Shown: in pieces, positions 44,937-53,537 of the stretch
Numbering within the stretch: the first letter of the stretch is position 1
Layout: every line of letters starts with the position of its first letter
DNA from: Sphingomonas sp. 28-63-12
GTDB taxonomy: Bacteria; Pseudomonadota; Alphaproteobacteria; Sphingomonadales; Sphingomonadaceae
Length of the DNA: 64,000 bases
Direction: 5' to 3'
NCBI GenBank assembly: GCA_002281535.1
Contig: NCGD01000003.1
Span: 1-64,000 of the forward strand
The notes under the pieces: generated by a model
What the model saw: only the letters and a program-made list of their open reading frames with translations
What the model was told of the DNA's origin: nothing
The model's database searches: none
Program-made: the position numbers and the translations under genes

Positions 44937-46448
44937 TCAGGCCGAAACGATTTCCAGCACGGCACGCTCTGATGATTCCAGCGCGCCTTCCAGCCCGCGA
45001 TTTGCCGTTGCAGTGTGCTCGCCGCAAAAATGTACGCGGCCGGCTGGTCTGGCCATCTCCTTGCCAAAGCTTTTGACCTGACCCGCTTTGAAATAGGCCC
45101 AGTCGCCAAGATTGAAGCGTTCATTGCCCCAGCTATGGAATGCCGCACCGGTTACCTGCCCCTTGGCCGCCGGGCGCACTCGTTCCAGCTCGGCCACGAC
45201 CGATGCGAGCGTGGCGTCTTTGCCCTGCTTGTCCCAGCGCTGTGCAAGGTGTCCGCGCGCGAACAACAGCAGGCCAGTCACCTGTTCGATATTGTCGCCG
45301 AAATGCTGCGCCAGCGAAGCGCCAATCGGCCCGTCTGTCCACATCGAGACAGGCAAGCCATCCTTCTCCCAATAAGGCTCCTTCACGGTCAGGAAGGCGA
45401 GTGACAACGGCTGATAGGCCAACGTATTAACTGCCATGGCCTGGGCGCCGGTCAGGCCCGGCTCGATGCTGATTTTGCGCAGGGTGGAATAGGGCAAACT
45501 GCACAGCACATGCTTGCCTCGATACCGTGTGCCATCGCCACATCTTACTGTCGCCCCCGATGAATCGGATGCAATCTCCACCACTTCCTTGTCGAGCAAG
45601 ACGTCTCCGTTGATCAGGCTACGCATCGCCTCTGGCAACTTCTGGTTACCGCCCTTCACCGCGTAGCTGGCGTGGCCAAAGCTTTGCTGCGCTTTTATCC
45701 AACCATCCATGAACTCGTAGTTGAGAGCAGAGGAAGTGTCGGCGGTAACACCAAAATAGGGCGCGACTTCGAACACCAGCCTGATCGCCGCGTCGGAAAG
45801 CCCGTGACCCTTCAGAAAGGACGCGACAGAAACATCCTGCGCGGGAGCGGCATTGATCCAGTCGGCCCAGTTGACGAGAGGATTATGCTTGGCAAACAGC
45901 GCTGGAACCACTTCCCAAGGCATCAATTCCTTCAGATCGGCGGGCAGTGGGTTCTGAGGTGAGGCTGTCCATTCGGCGCGCGTCATCCCCTTGCCGCCCA
46001 GCACCAACTGCTGGCTTTCGATTCGGTTGGGCGGGCCACCGGCTTTCCCGGCTGGCACCCCGGCAACCGGCACAGGCTGCGCCTTGCGTTGCGAATCGAC
46101 CATGTAACGCGGGCTGATATCGACCAATTCAATCCCGGCACGCTTGGCCGCGTCGATCCCGCGACCATAGCCAGCGCCCATGGAGTTGAAGCCCATTTCA
46201 GGATGGCCGGGCTGGTCGAACAAGGTCAGCACGCGCCCGCCAACCCGGTCCCGCGCCTCAAGCACAATGACCTTAAAACCCTGTTCCTCCAATAATCTGG
46301 CCGCATTTAACCCGGAAACGCCCGCGCCTAGTACGATCACGTCGGCTTGCCTCACCGGCGCAGAAATCTTGCAGCCGTCCAGCAACGGCAGAGTGACCAA
46401 TCCGGCGGCGGCTGTCCCGGCTAACATCTGGCGGCGGCTTAAAGTCAT
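44937..46448 (-). CDS. Tat-exported flavin amine oxidase (MAO family)
   Basis: The 503-residue FAD enzyme should oxidise an amine or a related C-N or C-C bond. It begins MTLSRRQMLAGTAAAGLVTL with a twin-arginine pair (Arg5-Arg6) and a lipobox-like LLDGC (Cys26), so it may be a Tat-exported lipoprotein. The FAD site is VIVLGAGVSGLNAARLLEEQ, then VLEARDRVGGRVLT. The C-terminal FAD motif is VHFCGEHTATANRGLEGALE. HASYAVKGGNQKLPEAM and VLCSLPYSTLRKI are MAO-family substrate-domain landmarks. ATG 46448 has gagga seven bases upstream. It diverges from a cytochrome c gene 192 bases away. This recalls NicA2, a periplasmic family member that passes electrons to cytochrome c, not oxygen. Confidence 0.88.
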   Translation of the reverse strand: MTLSRRQMLAGTAAAGLVTLPLLDGCKISAPVRQADVIVLGAGVSGLNAARLLEEQGFKVIVLEARDRVGGRVLTLFDQPGHPEMGFNSMGAGYGRGIDAAKRAGIELVDISPRYMVDSQRKAQPVPVAGVPAGKAGGPPNRIESQQLVLGGKGMTRAEWTASPQNPLPADLKELMPWEVVPALFAKHNPLVNWADWINAAPAQDVSVASFLKGHGLSDAAIRLVFEVAPYFGVTADTSSALNYEFMDGWIKAQQSFGHASYAVKGGNQKLPEAMRSLINGDVLLDKEVVEIASDSSGATVRCGDGTRYRGKHVLCSLPYSTLRKISIEPGLTGAQAMAVNTLAYQPLSLAFLTVKEPYWEKDGLPVSMWTDGPIGASLAQHFGDNIEQVTGLLLFARGHLAQRWDKQGKDATLASVVAELERVRPAAKGQVTGAAFHSWGNERFNLGDWAYFKAGQVKSFGKEMARPAGRVHFCGEHTATANRGLEGALESSERAVLEIVSA

Positions 46449-46640
46449 CGACAATTCCTCGTCTGATCCGGTGAAGGCTATACTTTTTTGGACCCTAGTT
46501 GGTTTTGGTGCGCTGGGCTTGCCGTGGCCGACGTGAATCAAGGTTTGATCGTTGCGCGGACATTGTTGAATTATTCGGGATATCGCTGCCCGCGGCGCTA
46601 GATCTTCTGAATCGGATGTAGCGCAGAAGGAACAACCAAC

Positions 46641-47090
46641 GTGCGACACCAGGCATGGCCAGCTTTGGCGACAACATTGGCGTTTGGGGTGTCGGCCTGC
46701 AATGCGCCCGCAGGCGATGCGGACCAGGGCTCGCCTCGCTCGGCTGAACGGCCAGCCGCCGTCACTGCATCCGGCCCTGCCAAGATTGGCGCGACATTGT
46801 TCCTGCAATGCCGCGCCTGCCACACGATTGGCGATGGCGACGCAAACGGCATTGGGCCTAATCTGCACAATGTGTTCGGCGCCAAGGCCGCATCGCATGC
46901 CGGTTACGACTATTCCAAAGGTCTCAAATCATCGGGGATGATATGGAGCCGCGCTAATCTTGATGCTTTCTTGCAGGCACCCAGCGCCAAAGTCCCTGGT
47001 ACCAAGATGACATTTCAGGGAATCGTCGATGACAAACAGCGCGCGGCGGTCATCGACTATCTAGCAAGCGTTCAAACCGAGCGACCATGA
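46641..47090 (+). CDS. Class I cytochrome c, probable lipoprotein
   Basis: The 149-residue protein starts at GTG 46641 and has a lipoprotein signal ending FGVSAC (Cys20), then a low-complexity spacer. A monohaem domain follows with CRACH (Cys57, Cys60, His61), GDGDANGIGPNLHNVFG, and a distal methionine in GTKMTFQGIVDD. This is the mitochondrial-type c fold. It would carry electrons in the periplasm, anchored to a membrane. It diverges from the Tat-exported amine oxidase, making it a candidate acceptor for that enzyme. No other redox partner is nearby. Confidence 0.88.
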   Translation: MRHQAWPALATTLAFGVSACNAPAGDADQGSPRSAERPAAVTASGPAKIGATLFLQCRACHTIGDGDANGIGPNLHNVFGAKAASHAGYDYSKGLKSSGMIWSRANLDAFLQAPSAKVPGTKMTFQGIVDDKQRAAVIDYLASVQTERP

Positions 47091-47574
47091 CCTTCTCCAG
47101 CGTTCGCTGGAAATTTGCTGGATCCAGATTTGCGCACGACATTTTTTGTGCGGGTCGGCGATCGCATTGCGCCGCGCTCACCTTGAACGCCGGCACGTCA
47201 CGCAGTTTTCGCCTAGCGATCAAACCAGAACAGTCGGCTGAAAGCTCAGCGGCACGCAGATTAAAATGATCGACGATATCAACACCCATTTGCTGTTTCT
47301 GCTTTGGAGAAAAGATGAAAATTGCTGACACGAACCCTTTGCAGCGGGCGCGAGCGAGGGCCGCCAACGATGTTGGCACGGCACCGCAAACGGTGAAGGC
47401 CAATGCGACCCAAAAGCGGTTTGATCACCTGGCCGAAAATTCGCCAGGAGCGTTTGCGACGCTTTGCCAAATTTTCCGAGCGACGCAGAAAATACCCCGA
47501 ATACTGGGCGTCCGATTATCATTTCCTGGCCATCATAACGCGGTCTTCACGTGTCGAATTACGGCCGGCGTGCG
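47091..47574. other. Intergenic region with a small hairpin and one unproven short frame
   Basis: A perfect 6-base-pair stem TCCAGC-gttc-GCTGGA lies at 47096-47111, just after the cytochrome stop, and could serve as a weak terminator. A short rightward frame at 47315-47578 starts after a good Shine-Dalgarno (ggagaaaag) but its product resembles nothing I know. I leave the rest unassigned. Confidence 0.35.
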
Positions 47575-48828
47575 ATGATTACGGTAACGAGGGTTATTAC
47601 AGCGCCGGCAATGGGCGGCTTTTTTTATGACGATCAGAAAGCGATCCGCAGCGGTGTCGATCGTGACGGCTTTGTCTATCGGGGCGATCCCCAGACACCG
47701 GGTTTCGAAAACATCCGCATTCCCGGTGCCGCCTTAGGTATTGGTTTTATGCTTTCGGATGGAACGACTGCATGGGGCGATGCAGTAAGCGTTCAATATT
47801 CCGGCACAGCCGGTCGTGATCCGCTGTTTGATCCCGTCATTATCGAAGAGCTCGTCCGGCAAGTCATCGCTCCCCGGATCGTTGGAAGGGCCGCTCCGGA
47901 CCTGATTGGCAACACCGAAGCAGTCATGGCCTATGTCGATGGAGCACGCCTGCCCATCGCCGTCGAATACGGCGTCAGCCAGGCGCTGCTGCGCGCAGCA
48001 GCGATTGCCCGCAATTTGACGATGGCTGAGGTGATCTGCGCAGATTTCGGTTTGACTTTGCCTTGTTTGCCAATTCCGCTTTTCGCGCAAAGCGGCGACG
48101 ATCGTTATTTGAATGTCGACAAGATGATCCTAAAGTCCGTCGATATCTTGCCGCACGGCCTTATCAATTCACGAGAGAAGTTTGGCAGGGCCGGCGAGGT
48201 TTTCCTCGAATACGCCCGCTGGGTCGCGGCAAGAACACAGGAAATTGGCAGACCGGGCTATCGCCCTGTTCTGCATTTTGACTTTTACGGCTGGATCGGA
48301 ATCGAGATCGGACAAGAGCCGAGTGATATAGCGCGCTATATCGCCCGTATCGCCGAAGCCGTTCCCGGGTTTGAGCTCAACGTGGAATGCCCCGCCGATT
48401 ATGGGTCGCTGGATGCGCAGCTGGATGCGTATGCGGACATTGTTGAACAGGTCGATCAACTATGTCCGTCGGTACGCATTGTCGCTGACGAATATTGCAA
48501 CACATTGTCGGACGTTGAGAGGTTCTGCGACGCGCGCGCGGCCCATATTATCCAGATCAAGACCCCTGATGTTGGCAACCTGCTCGATACTGTCCGTGCA
48601 ATCCGATATGCCAAGAGTGCCGACATAGGGGCCTATTCGGGCGGCAGCTGCGCCGAAACCGACCTGTCGGCGCGTGCCTGTGTCCACGTTGCGGTTGCCA
48701 GCGCTGCATCCATGATGCTGGCGAAACCGGGAATGGGCGTGGACGAAGGGATCGCCATTGTCGGCAATGAACAAAGCCGTCTGCTCGCGACCATCCGCTC
48801 TCGGCAGCAGTCTGAGTTGGCAGAATGA
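47575..48828 (+). CDS. Methylaspartate ammonia-lyase
   Basis: The enzyme removes ammonia from (2S,3S)-3-methylaspartate to give mesaconate and belongs to the enolase superfamily. The 417-residue length and sequence fit closely: GFFYDDQKAIRSG, AVSVQYSGTAGRDPLF, PLFAQSGDDRYLNVDKMILK, VDILPHGLIN, LHFDFYGWIG (catalytic histidine region), the metal-ligand segments NVECPAD and VADEYCNT, and the catalytic lysine in HIIQIKTPDVG. GAYSGGSCAETDLSARACV and LAKPGMGVDEG close the active site. ATG 47575 gives the family N-terminus; GTG 47551 is possible. Its stop overlaps the CoA-transferase ATG (ATGA). No glutamate mutase is visible here, so the source of methylaspartate (or a related substrate) is open. 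Confidence 0.9.
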   Translation: MITVTRVITAPAMGGFFYDDQKAIRSGVDRDGFVYRGDPQTPGFENIRIPGAALGIGFMLSDGTTAWGDAVSVQYSGTAGRDPLFDPVIIEELVRQVIAPRIVGRAAPDLIGNTEAVMAYVDGARLPIAVEYGVSQALLRAAAIARNLTMAEVICADFGLTLPCLPIPLFAQSGDDRYLNVDKMILKSVDILPHGLINSREKFGRAGEVFLEYARWVAARTQEIGRPGYRPVLHFDFYGWIGIEIGQEPSDIARYIARIAEAVPGFELNVECPADYGSLDAQLDAYADIVEQVDQLCPSVRIVADEYCNTLSDVERFCDARAAHIIQIKTPDVGNLLDTVRAIRYAKSADIGAYSGGSCAETDLSARACVHVAVASAASMMLAKPGMGVDEGIAIVGNEQSRLLATIRSRQQSELAE

Positions 48829-49952
48829 GCGGGGACCTCAATGGCATAACGGTAGTATCGGTCGAACAGGCCGTTGCCGCGCCTTACGCTTCGGTCCGAC
48901 TTGCCGACGCGGGGGCCCGCGTTATTAAGGTTGAACGCCCCGAAGGCGATTTCGCGCGCAACTATGATACATTTGCAAATGGCAACAGCGCGTATTTTGT
49001 GTGGCTCAACCGGGGAAAGGAATCGGTCTGCCTTGACCTTCGTGTCGAGACTGATCGCAATTTGCTCCATGCTATGGTTGCGAAGGCTGATGTCTTCATT
49101 CAAAATCTGAAGCCCGGCAGCCTAGCGAAGCTGGGCTTTCCGATGGCCAGGTTGCGGCGCGATTTTCCGGCAATTATTTGCTGCACCATCACTGGCTTCG
49201 GCGAAACGGGTCCTTATGCTGACCTGAAGGCCTATGATCTGATTGTTCAGGCGGAAACGGGGCTGTGTTCGATTACCGGCACATCGGACGGCCCGGCGCG
49301 TGTGGGGGTCTCTGTTTGCGACATCGCAGCGGGCCTTACTGCACACTCCGCCATCCTGCAGGCGCTGTTCAAGCGTGAACGAACCGGCGTTGGCGCACTG
49401 ATAGAAGTATCGTTGTTCGACGCGTTAGCCGATTGGATGAACGTGCCCTATCTGCAATATGCCTATGGGGGTCACGCGACGAAGCGTGCCGGTGTCAACC
49501 ATCCATCGATTGCGCCTTACGGGGCCTATACCTGCAGCGATGGGCTCAAGGTCGTATTCTCAGTCCAAAACAGCCGCGAATGGACGTCGTTCTGCGAACA
49601 CTTGATGGGCAGCAAAGAGCTGGCCATTTTCCCAGACTTTGCGACCAACATGATGCGCCTGAAACATCGCGCGGCGCTTGATGGGCAAGTGCAGGCTCGT
49701 TTCGACCAGCTGGGGTCGAGCGAAGCGATGGCGCTCCTCGAAGCTGCAGGCATTGCCTATGGGCGGCTAAACAGCATTCCTGAACTTGCGGAACACCCCC
49801 ATCTTCGGCGTTTTACGATCGACACGCCGACCGGCCCGCTCCACCTCATATCCCCTGGAGCAATTGTTGATAATCAAGAACCGGAGCGCCGTTTTGTGCC
49901 AGCAAAGGGGCAACATACTGACGCGATCCGGAAAGAATTTGAATCGCCATGA
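48825..49952 (+). CDS. Family III (CaiB/BaiF) CoA-transferase
   Basis: Family III CoA-transferases move CoA between carboxylic acids through an aspartyl-CoA intermediate. The 375-residue protein shows VSVEQAVAAPYASVRLADAG, RVIKVERPEGDFAR, NRGKESVCLDLR, DVFIQNLKPGSLAKLG, and the catalytic-aspartate region GPYADLKAYDLIVQAETGL. IEVSLFDALADWMNVP and AGIAYGRLNSIPELAEHPHL follow. Coupled by a 4-base overlap to methylaspartate ammonia-lyase, it most plausibly activates mesaconate to mesaconyl-CoA; known mesaconate CoA-transferases belong to this family. That substrate assignment rests on context alone. No hydratase or lyase for the CoA ester is in the window. Confidence 0.88.
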   Translation: MSGDLNGITVVSVEQAVAAPYASVRLADAGARVIKVERPEGDFARNYDTFANGNSAYFVWLNRGKESVCLDLRVETDRNLLHAMVAKADVFIQNLKPGSLAKLGFPMARLRRDFPAIICCTITGFGETGPYADLKAYDLIVQAETGLCSITGTSDGPARVGVSVCDIAAGLTAHSAILQALFKRERTGVGALIEVSLFDALADWMNVPYLQYAYGGHATKRAGVNHPSIAPYGAYTCSDGLKVVFSVQNSREWTSFCEHLMGSKELAIFPDFATNMMRLKHRAALDGQVQARFDQLGSSEAMALLEAAGIAYGRLNSIPELAEHPHLRRFTIDTPTGPLHLISPGAIVDNQEPERRFVPAKGQHTDAIRKEFESP

Positions 49953-50106
49953 CTGGTCCTTGTTAGGGCCAGATCCATTGATCTGAGATGGATGATCCGG
50001 GCGCATCAAAAAAAACCGCTCGCCGTCGAGGGTACGACCTGAGTCACTGTCTTTGCCGATGTGCGCACGCGGCGATGGCGGGACAGCCAAAATTGCCTGA
50101 CTATCG

Positions 50107-50380
50107 GACCGGTGCGAGGCGCTGAGCGCGGTGGGTTATCCGCTGGAGCGGCTGTTTGCGGCGTTCAATTTCTAGGCGTTTCACGCGGCGTCCGGAAGCG
50201 GCGCTTTCGCGCGGATCACCCGTAAAGGGTGGCCTTCCGACCCGTGATGTGATGCCGTTGTTCAAGATGCTGGTGCCGAAGGCGCTCCGCTCGCTTTCCG
50301 GCGATGGGCTGTAGCTCCAGATCAAGGGTCGGCTGTTGTTCCCGAGGTTCGCAGGACTGGGCCCCGACGAGCGGGCGGGC
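50107..50380 (+). pseudogene. IS5-family transposase remnant
   Basis: Two frames read as the N-terminal part of an IS5-type transposase. DRCEALSAVGYPLERLFAAF is followed by an in-frame TAG; then after a shift comes GLPTRDVMPLFKMLVPKALR, SLSGDGL, a TAG, and LQIKGRLLFPRFAGLGPDER. These match the family pattern GGRPPYDVVLMFKILVLQ and the QxxDRLSFMRFLGL motif. Several stops, a frameshift and the lack of the catalytic region show it is dead. It lies in the 555-base gap between the CoA-transferase and the second TonB receptor. The rest of that gap holds only a terminator. Confidence 0.75.
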
Positions 50381-50450
50381 ACATGCGTTCTGACCAACGC
50401 ACCTCGGCATAACTCACCAAAGGCCTGAAAACGGGAAGTGTGTAACGGTG

Positions 50451-50485
50451 AAAAAAGGGAGCGGCATTTTTGCCGCCCCCTTTTA
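50451..50485 (-). terminator. Rho-independent terminator of the second TonB receptor
   Basis: Read leftward, gggggcggca pairs with tgccgctccc, with one mismatch, around a short A-rich loop, and is followed by a run of six T. On the plus strand the same stem is flanked by tttt. It lies 23 bases beyond the receptor stop and is a convincing terminator on the minus strand. Confidence 0.85.
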
Positions 50486-50507
50486 GTGCAGTTTTATCGG
50501 TCGGTAA

Positions 50508-52811
50508 TTAGAAGTTGATCGACAGGGTGCCACCCACCCGGCGGCGATTGCCAATCGAAGGAACGTAGGACGTTCCAAACGGGGTAGCGGTGAAAAATGC
50601 GTTCGTTGCGTAGACTTTATCGAACAGATTTTTTGCCCAAGCCGATACCTCCCAATGGTTGCCCCTGACACCAACTCGCAGGTTAGCCAGCGTTCGTGCT
50701 CCAATAATCGCCGTATTGCTTTCATCGGTGAATTGCCTGGATTCGCCGAACACATCGAGCCGCCCAAAAGCCTTAATCGAGCTGGTGATCGGCGCTTCAT
50801 AGGCCGCGCCGATGTTCCATTGCCATGGCGAATAACGTTGAAGAGTGTTGCCCGAGACATTGCCATTGGATGCGCAGACGACGTTGTCGCAAATACCCGC
50901 ACGAGCAAGCCGGCCCGAAATGGTACCGCTGTTAAAGGTCGCATTGATATAGGCAAAGCCTGCGTTCAGCCGGAAGTTTTTCAAAACCTCATACTCTGCT
51001 GCAACCTCGACACCCCGCGATTTGGCGCCGCCAATGTTAACAACGACAGTAGCTGTGTTGATAGGTGCTCCCGTAGGCGTTTGCGGTACCTGAAGGTTCG
51101 ACCAGTCAATGTAAAACGCCGCAACGTTCACAAACCCTTTGCCATTGGCAAAACTATTCTTTGATCCGATCTCGTACGTCCAGTTGGCGTCGGGCCCATA
51201 GTATCGTTCCGCTGCAATAAGGGCAGCAAAGGTCGATGGATTAACACCGCCTGACTTAACGCCCCTGGCAACCGAAGCATAAATCAGGTTCGCAGGCGTT
51301 ATCTTAAAGTCGACGGAAAACCGCGGCGTGAAGTATTTTTCATTGTAATTGAAATTCAATGCGCCGCTAACTAGGTTCTTTTTAACATCTGTGTACCGCC
51401 CTTCGGCAGAAATATTCAGACGATCATCCAGAAGCGGGATTCCAACCCGTCCAAATACCGCTCGCGTGTTAGTCCTGGTTGTGGACGGTGTGCTCACCAG
51501 CGAACCGGCAGAGCTTGTTATTGGAGTTGTGCCCCGGAAAGGTTGAAATCCAAATGAGAAAATATCGAGGTCCGTACCATCTTGTACAAAACCCCCAATC
51601 ATCGCGTAGATACCGTTCTGTGCCGCGTATTGCAGTCTCGCTTCATGCGACATGTAGCTATAGTTACCTTCTGGGCCAAAGGTGAACGTGTTACTGGCCC
51701 CGGCATTTCCGACCAGCGGATTCTTTTCAGAGTCACCAGCGGCAAAAACCTGCCCGTCAATTTTCCCGAAGAGATATGAAAGCGATAACGTATCGCTAAG
51801 CTCAAGATCGGCAGAGCCACGATAAACGTTAGTGCTAGCGGCTATACCGCTTGAACGCGGATCCTGGACATAGATAGGGAGGCCGCTTGGTGGATTAACA
51901 GGGGTGACCGGAATAACACCGCAATATAGACCTCCGGCGCGACCACAATTAGTATCTCGGTTGCTGCTCTCGATGCGATATCCGGCATGAACCTCGTTAT
52001 TCACGTCGAAATGGTAATAATCAAAATTTATCGACAATATATCAGCTGGCTTTACCGTTGCGCCGAACATGTAGGAGTCGTTTTTATAGCCGGCATAATT
52101 ACCGTTCGTGCCGGGATAAATGCCAACATTAGCATTCGGGTGGCTATTTTTGATGTCACCGCCAAAATCCGACTTGGACCCAGCAGCGCGGAGCGAGAGC
52201 CGACCTGCGATGACGGGAACATTGATTCGGCCCCCAATGTCAAAACCACCATTTTCCGATACGCCCACTTGGGCCCTTCCGCCCAATTTGGTCAGGCTGC
52301 GATTGGTGGTGATATAGTTGATGGCGCCGGCAAAGGCGTTGGCACCGTAGAGAGCGCTCTGCGGGCCCTTGACCACTTCGACCCGCTCCAAGGACAACGT
52401 CCCGACGTCGAACGAGTATTGGCGCGGAACGTAGATTCCATCAAGAAACACCGACACGTTCTGCTCGAGGCTGGTTATCGAAAACTGCGTGGCGCCTCGG
52501 ATTGTTGGCGTACCATAGCCGCCATTTGAATAATCCTCATATACCAGGCCAGGCGTCTGGAGCGCGATATCCTGCAGACTAGTCAGCGATTTCTCTTGCA
52601 AATCCTTTGCAGAGAACGCATTAATGGCGAGAGGCACATCTTGCGCCTTTTCATCGATTTTTCTAGCTGTAACAATAATATCGGCGCCGTTATCCGATGA
52701 CACCTCAGCCTTTGGTGACTCGTCCGCGTTTACTGGCGCTGCGATTGCCGGGCTTACCACAACCATCGCAATTACCGCGACGCTCCCCATCAAGGTCATT
52801 TTGTTTAGCAT
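50508..52811 (-). CDS. TonB-dependent outer-membrane receptor
   Basis: The 767-residue protein has a signal peptide (MLNKMTLMGSVAVIAMVVVS, then PAIAAP), a TonB-box-like DIIVTARKIDEKAQDVPLAI, and a plug domain (LQDIALQTPGLVYEDYSNGG, VFLDGIYVPRQYSFDVGTL, LERVEVVKGPQSALYGANAF). The barrel ends GGTLSINF with terminal phenylalanine. This smaller, VTAR-type receptor resembles sphingomonad receptors for small hydrophobic or aromatic compounds more than the sugar receptor at 24,045. ATG 52811 lies after gggggaa; the open frame upstream has no signal character. It is a single-gene unit and probably serves substrate uptake for the surrounding catabolic genes. Confidence 0.93.
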   Translation of the reverse strand: MLNKMTLMGSVAVIAMVVVSPAIAAPVNADESPKAEVSSDNGADIIVTARKIDEKAQDVPLAINAFSAKDLQEKSLTSLQDIALQTPGLVYEDYSNGGYGTPTIRGATQFSITSLEQNVSVFLDGIYVPRQYSFDVGTLSLERVEVVKGPQSALYGANAFAGAINYITTNRSLTKLGGRAQVGVSENGGFDIGGRINVPVIAGRLSLRAAGSKSDFGGDIKNSHPNANVGIYPGTNGNYAGYKNDSYMFGATVKPADILSINFDYYHFDVNNEVHAGYRIESSNRDTNCGRAGGLYCGVIPVTPVNPPSGLPIYVQDPRSSGIAASTNVYRGSADLELSDTLSLSYLFGKIDGQVFAAGDSEKNPLVGNAGASNTFTFGPEGNYSYMSHEARLQYAAQNGIYAMIGGFVQDGTDLDIFSFGFQPFRGTTPITSSAGSLVSTPSTTRTNTRAVFGRVGIPLLDDRLNISAEGRYTDVKKNLVSGALNFNYNEKYFTPRFSVDFKITPANLIYASVARGVKSGGVNPSTFAALIAAERYYGPDANWTYEIGSKNSFANGKGFVNVAAFYIDWSNLQVPQTPTGAPINTATVVVNIGGAKSRGVEVAAEYEVLKNFRLNAGFAYINATFNSGTISGRLARAGICDNVVCASNGNVSGNTLQRYSPWQWNIGAAYEAPITSSIKAFGRLDVFGESRQFTDESNTAIIGARTLANLRVGVRGNHWEVSAWAKNLFDKVYATNAFFTATPFGTSYVPSIGNRRRVGGTLSINF

Positions 52812-53273
52812 AAATTCCCCCCTTACATTAACTGCCGAATTGCAAAAATTGCTCGGGATGAAGCCTACCTGATGTTGGATTGCCCAGAATCTTAATCGGT
52901 ATCTTATCCGATGTACGAACAAATGTTAGCCTTCGGGGATCGTCCGCGCATCAGGCTCGGCGTCCATTTCATGTTCTCGACTACCATCGGTGATTGTTGA
53001 AAACGCCCATTGATGAGGAAGCTAGCACCGTTGAATACCCTCCGAAGGAGTAGTCGGGCGTTCGTGCATGGGCAGTTCGAAAAATCCGGTGCTATGCGGG
53101 AAATATGGGGCTCGCTCGTCGGCCATGTTGTTTGTGTATAACAGGGACCAATTATCAGAAGCGATTTGAAGGGGGCGACGGGACCGTGCGGACGGCGGGC
53201 ATAACCGGATGCCAACGCCAGCTGCGATCTGCCATTCATCGAAGGCTTTTGATCGAAAAGCGATCTGGCGACG
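52812..53273. other. Upstream region of the second TonB receptor
   Basis: About 460 bases with stretches less GC-rich than the neighbouring genes. They should contain the receptor promoter. I see no gene, repeat or clear operator. Confidence 0.4.
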
Positions 53274-53537
53274 ATGCCAGGGAAATCTGCACGCGACGCG
53301 GCGTTTGGCTATCGCATCTCGGTCGTTTTGTTCTTCGGTGTTGTTTTCGCGACAATGATCAACGCCGTCGCCGCGATACCGGCCGAATTCGCTCAGCGTG
53401 GAACACCCAGATCGGCGGCTGACCGGATGACCGGCATTCTATCTGTGACCAGGATGATGGCAATCAGGGCGTTCGTCGACGTCGTTCGCGCCCATGGCAG
53501 GCGTTCGACAACGGGGATCAGCGTTCGCCTAAAATAA
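53274..53537 (+). CDS. Short hypothetical protein with one membrane segment (doubtful)
   Basis: The 87-codon frame encodes FGYRISVVLFFGVVFATMIN, a possible single membrane helix, then a basic tail. It has no convincing ribosome binding site, matches no family I recognise, and its end overlaps the GMC oxidoreductase stop region by 20 bases. It may be a gene fragment or chance coding. Confidence 0.22.
   Translation: MPGKSARDAAFGYRISVVLFFGVVFATMINAVAAIPAEFAQRGTPRSAADRMTGILSVTRMMAIRAFVDVVRAHGRRSTTGISVRLK

Noticed and set aside
47315-47578. Short frame with a good Shine-Dalgarno upstream of the methylaspartate ammonia-lyase
   Set aside because: The product has no similarity I can identify and its end overlaps the lyase start. 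I kept it only as a note within the intergenic entry.
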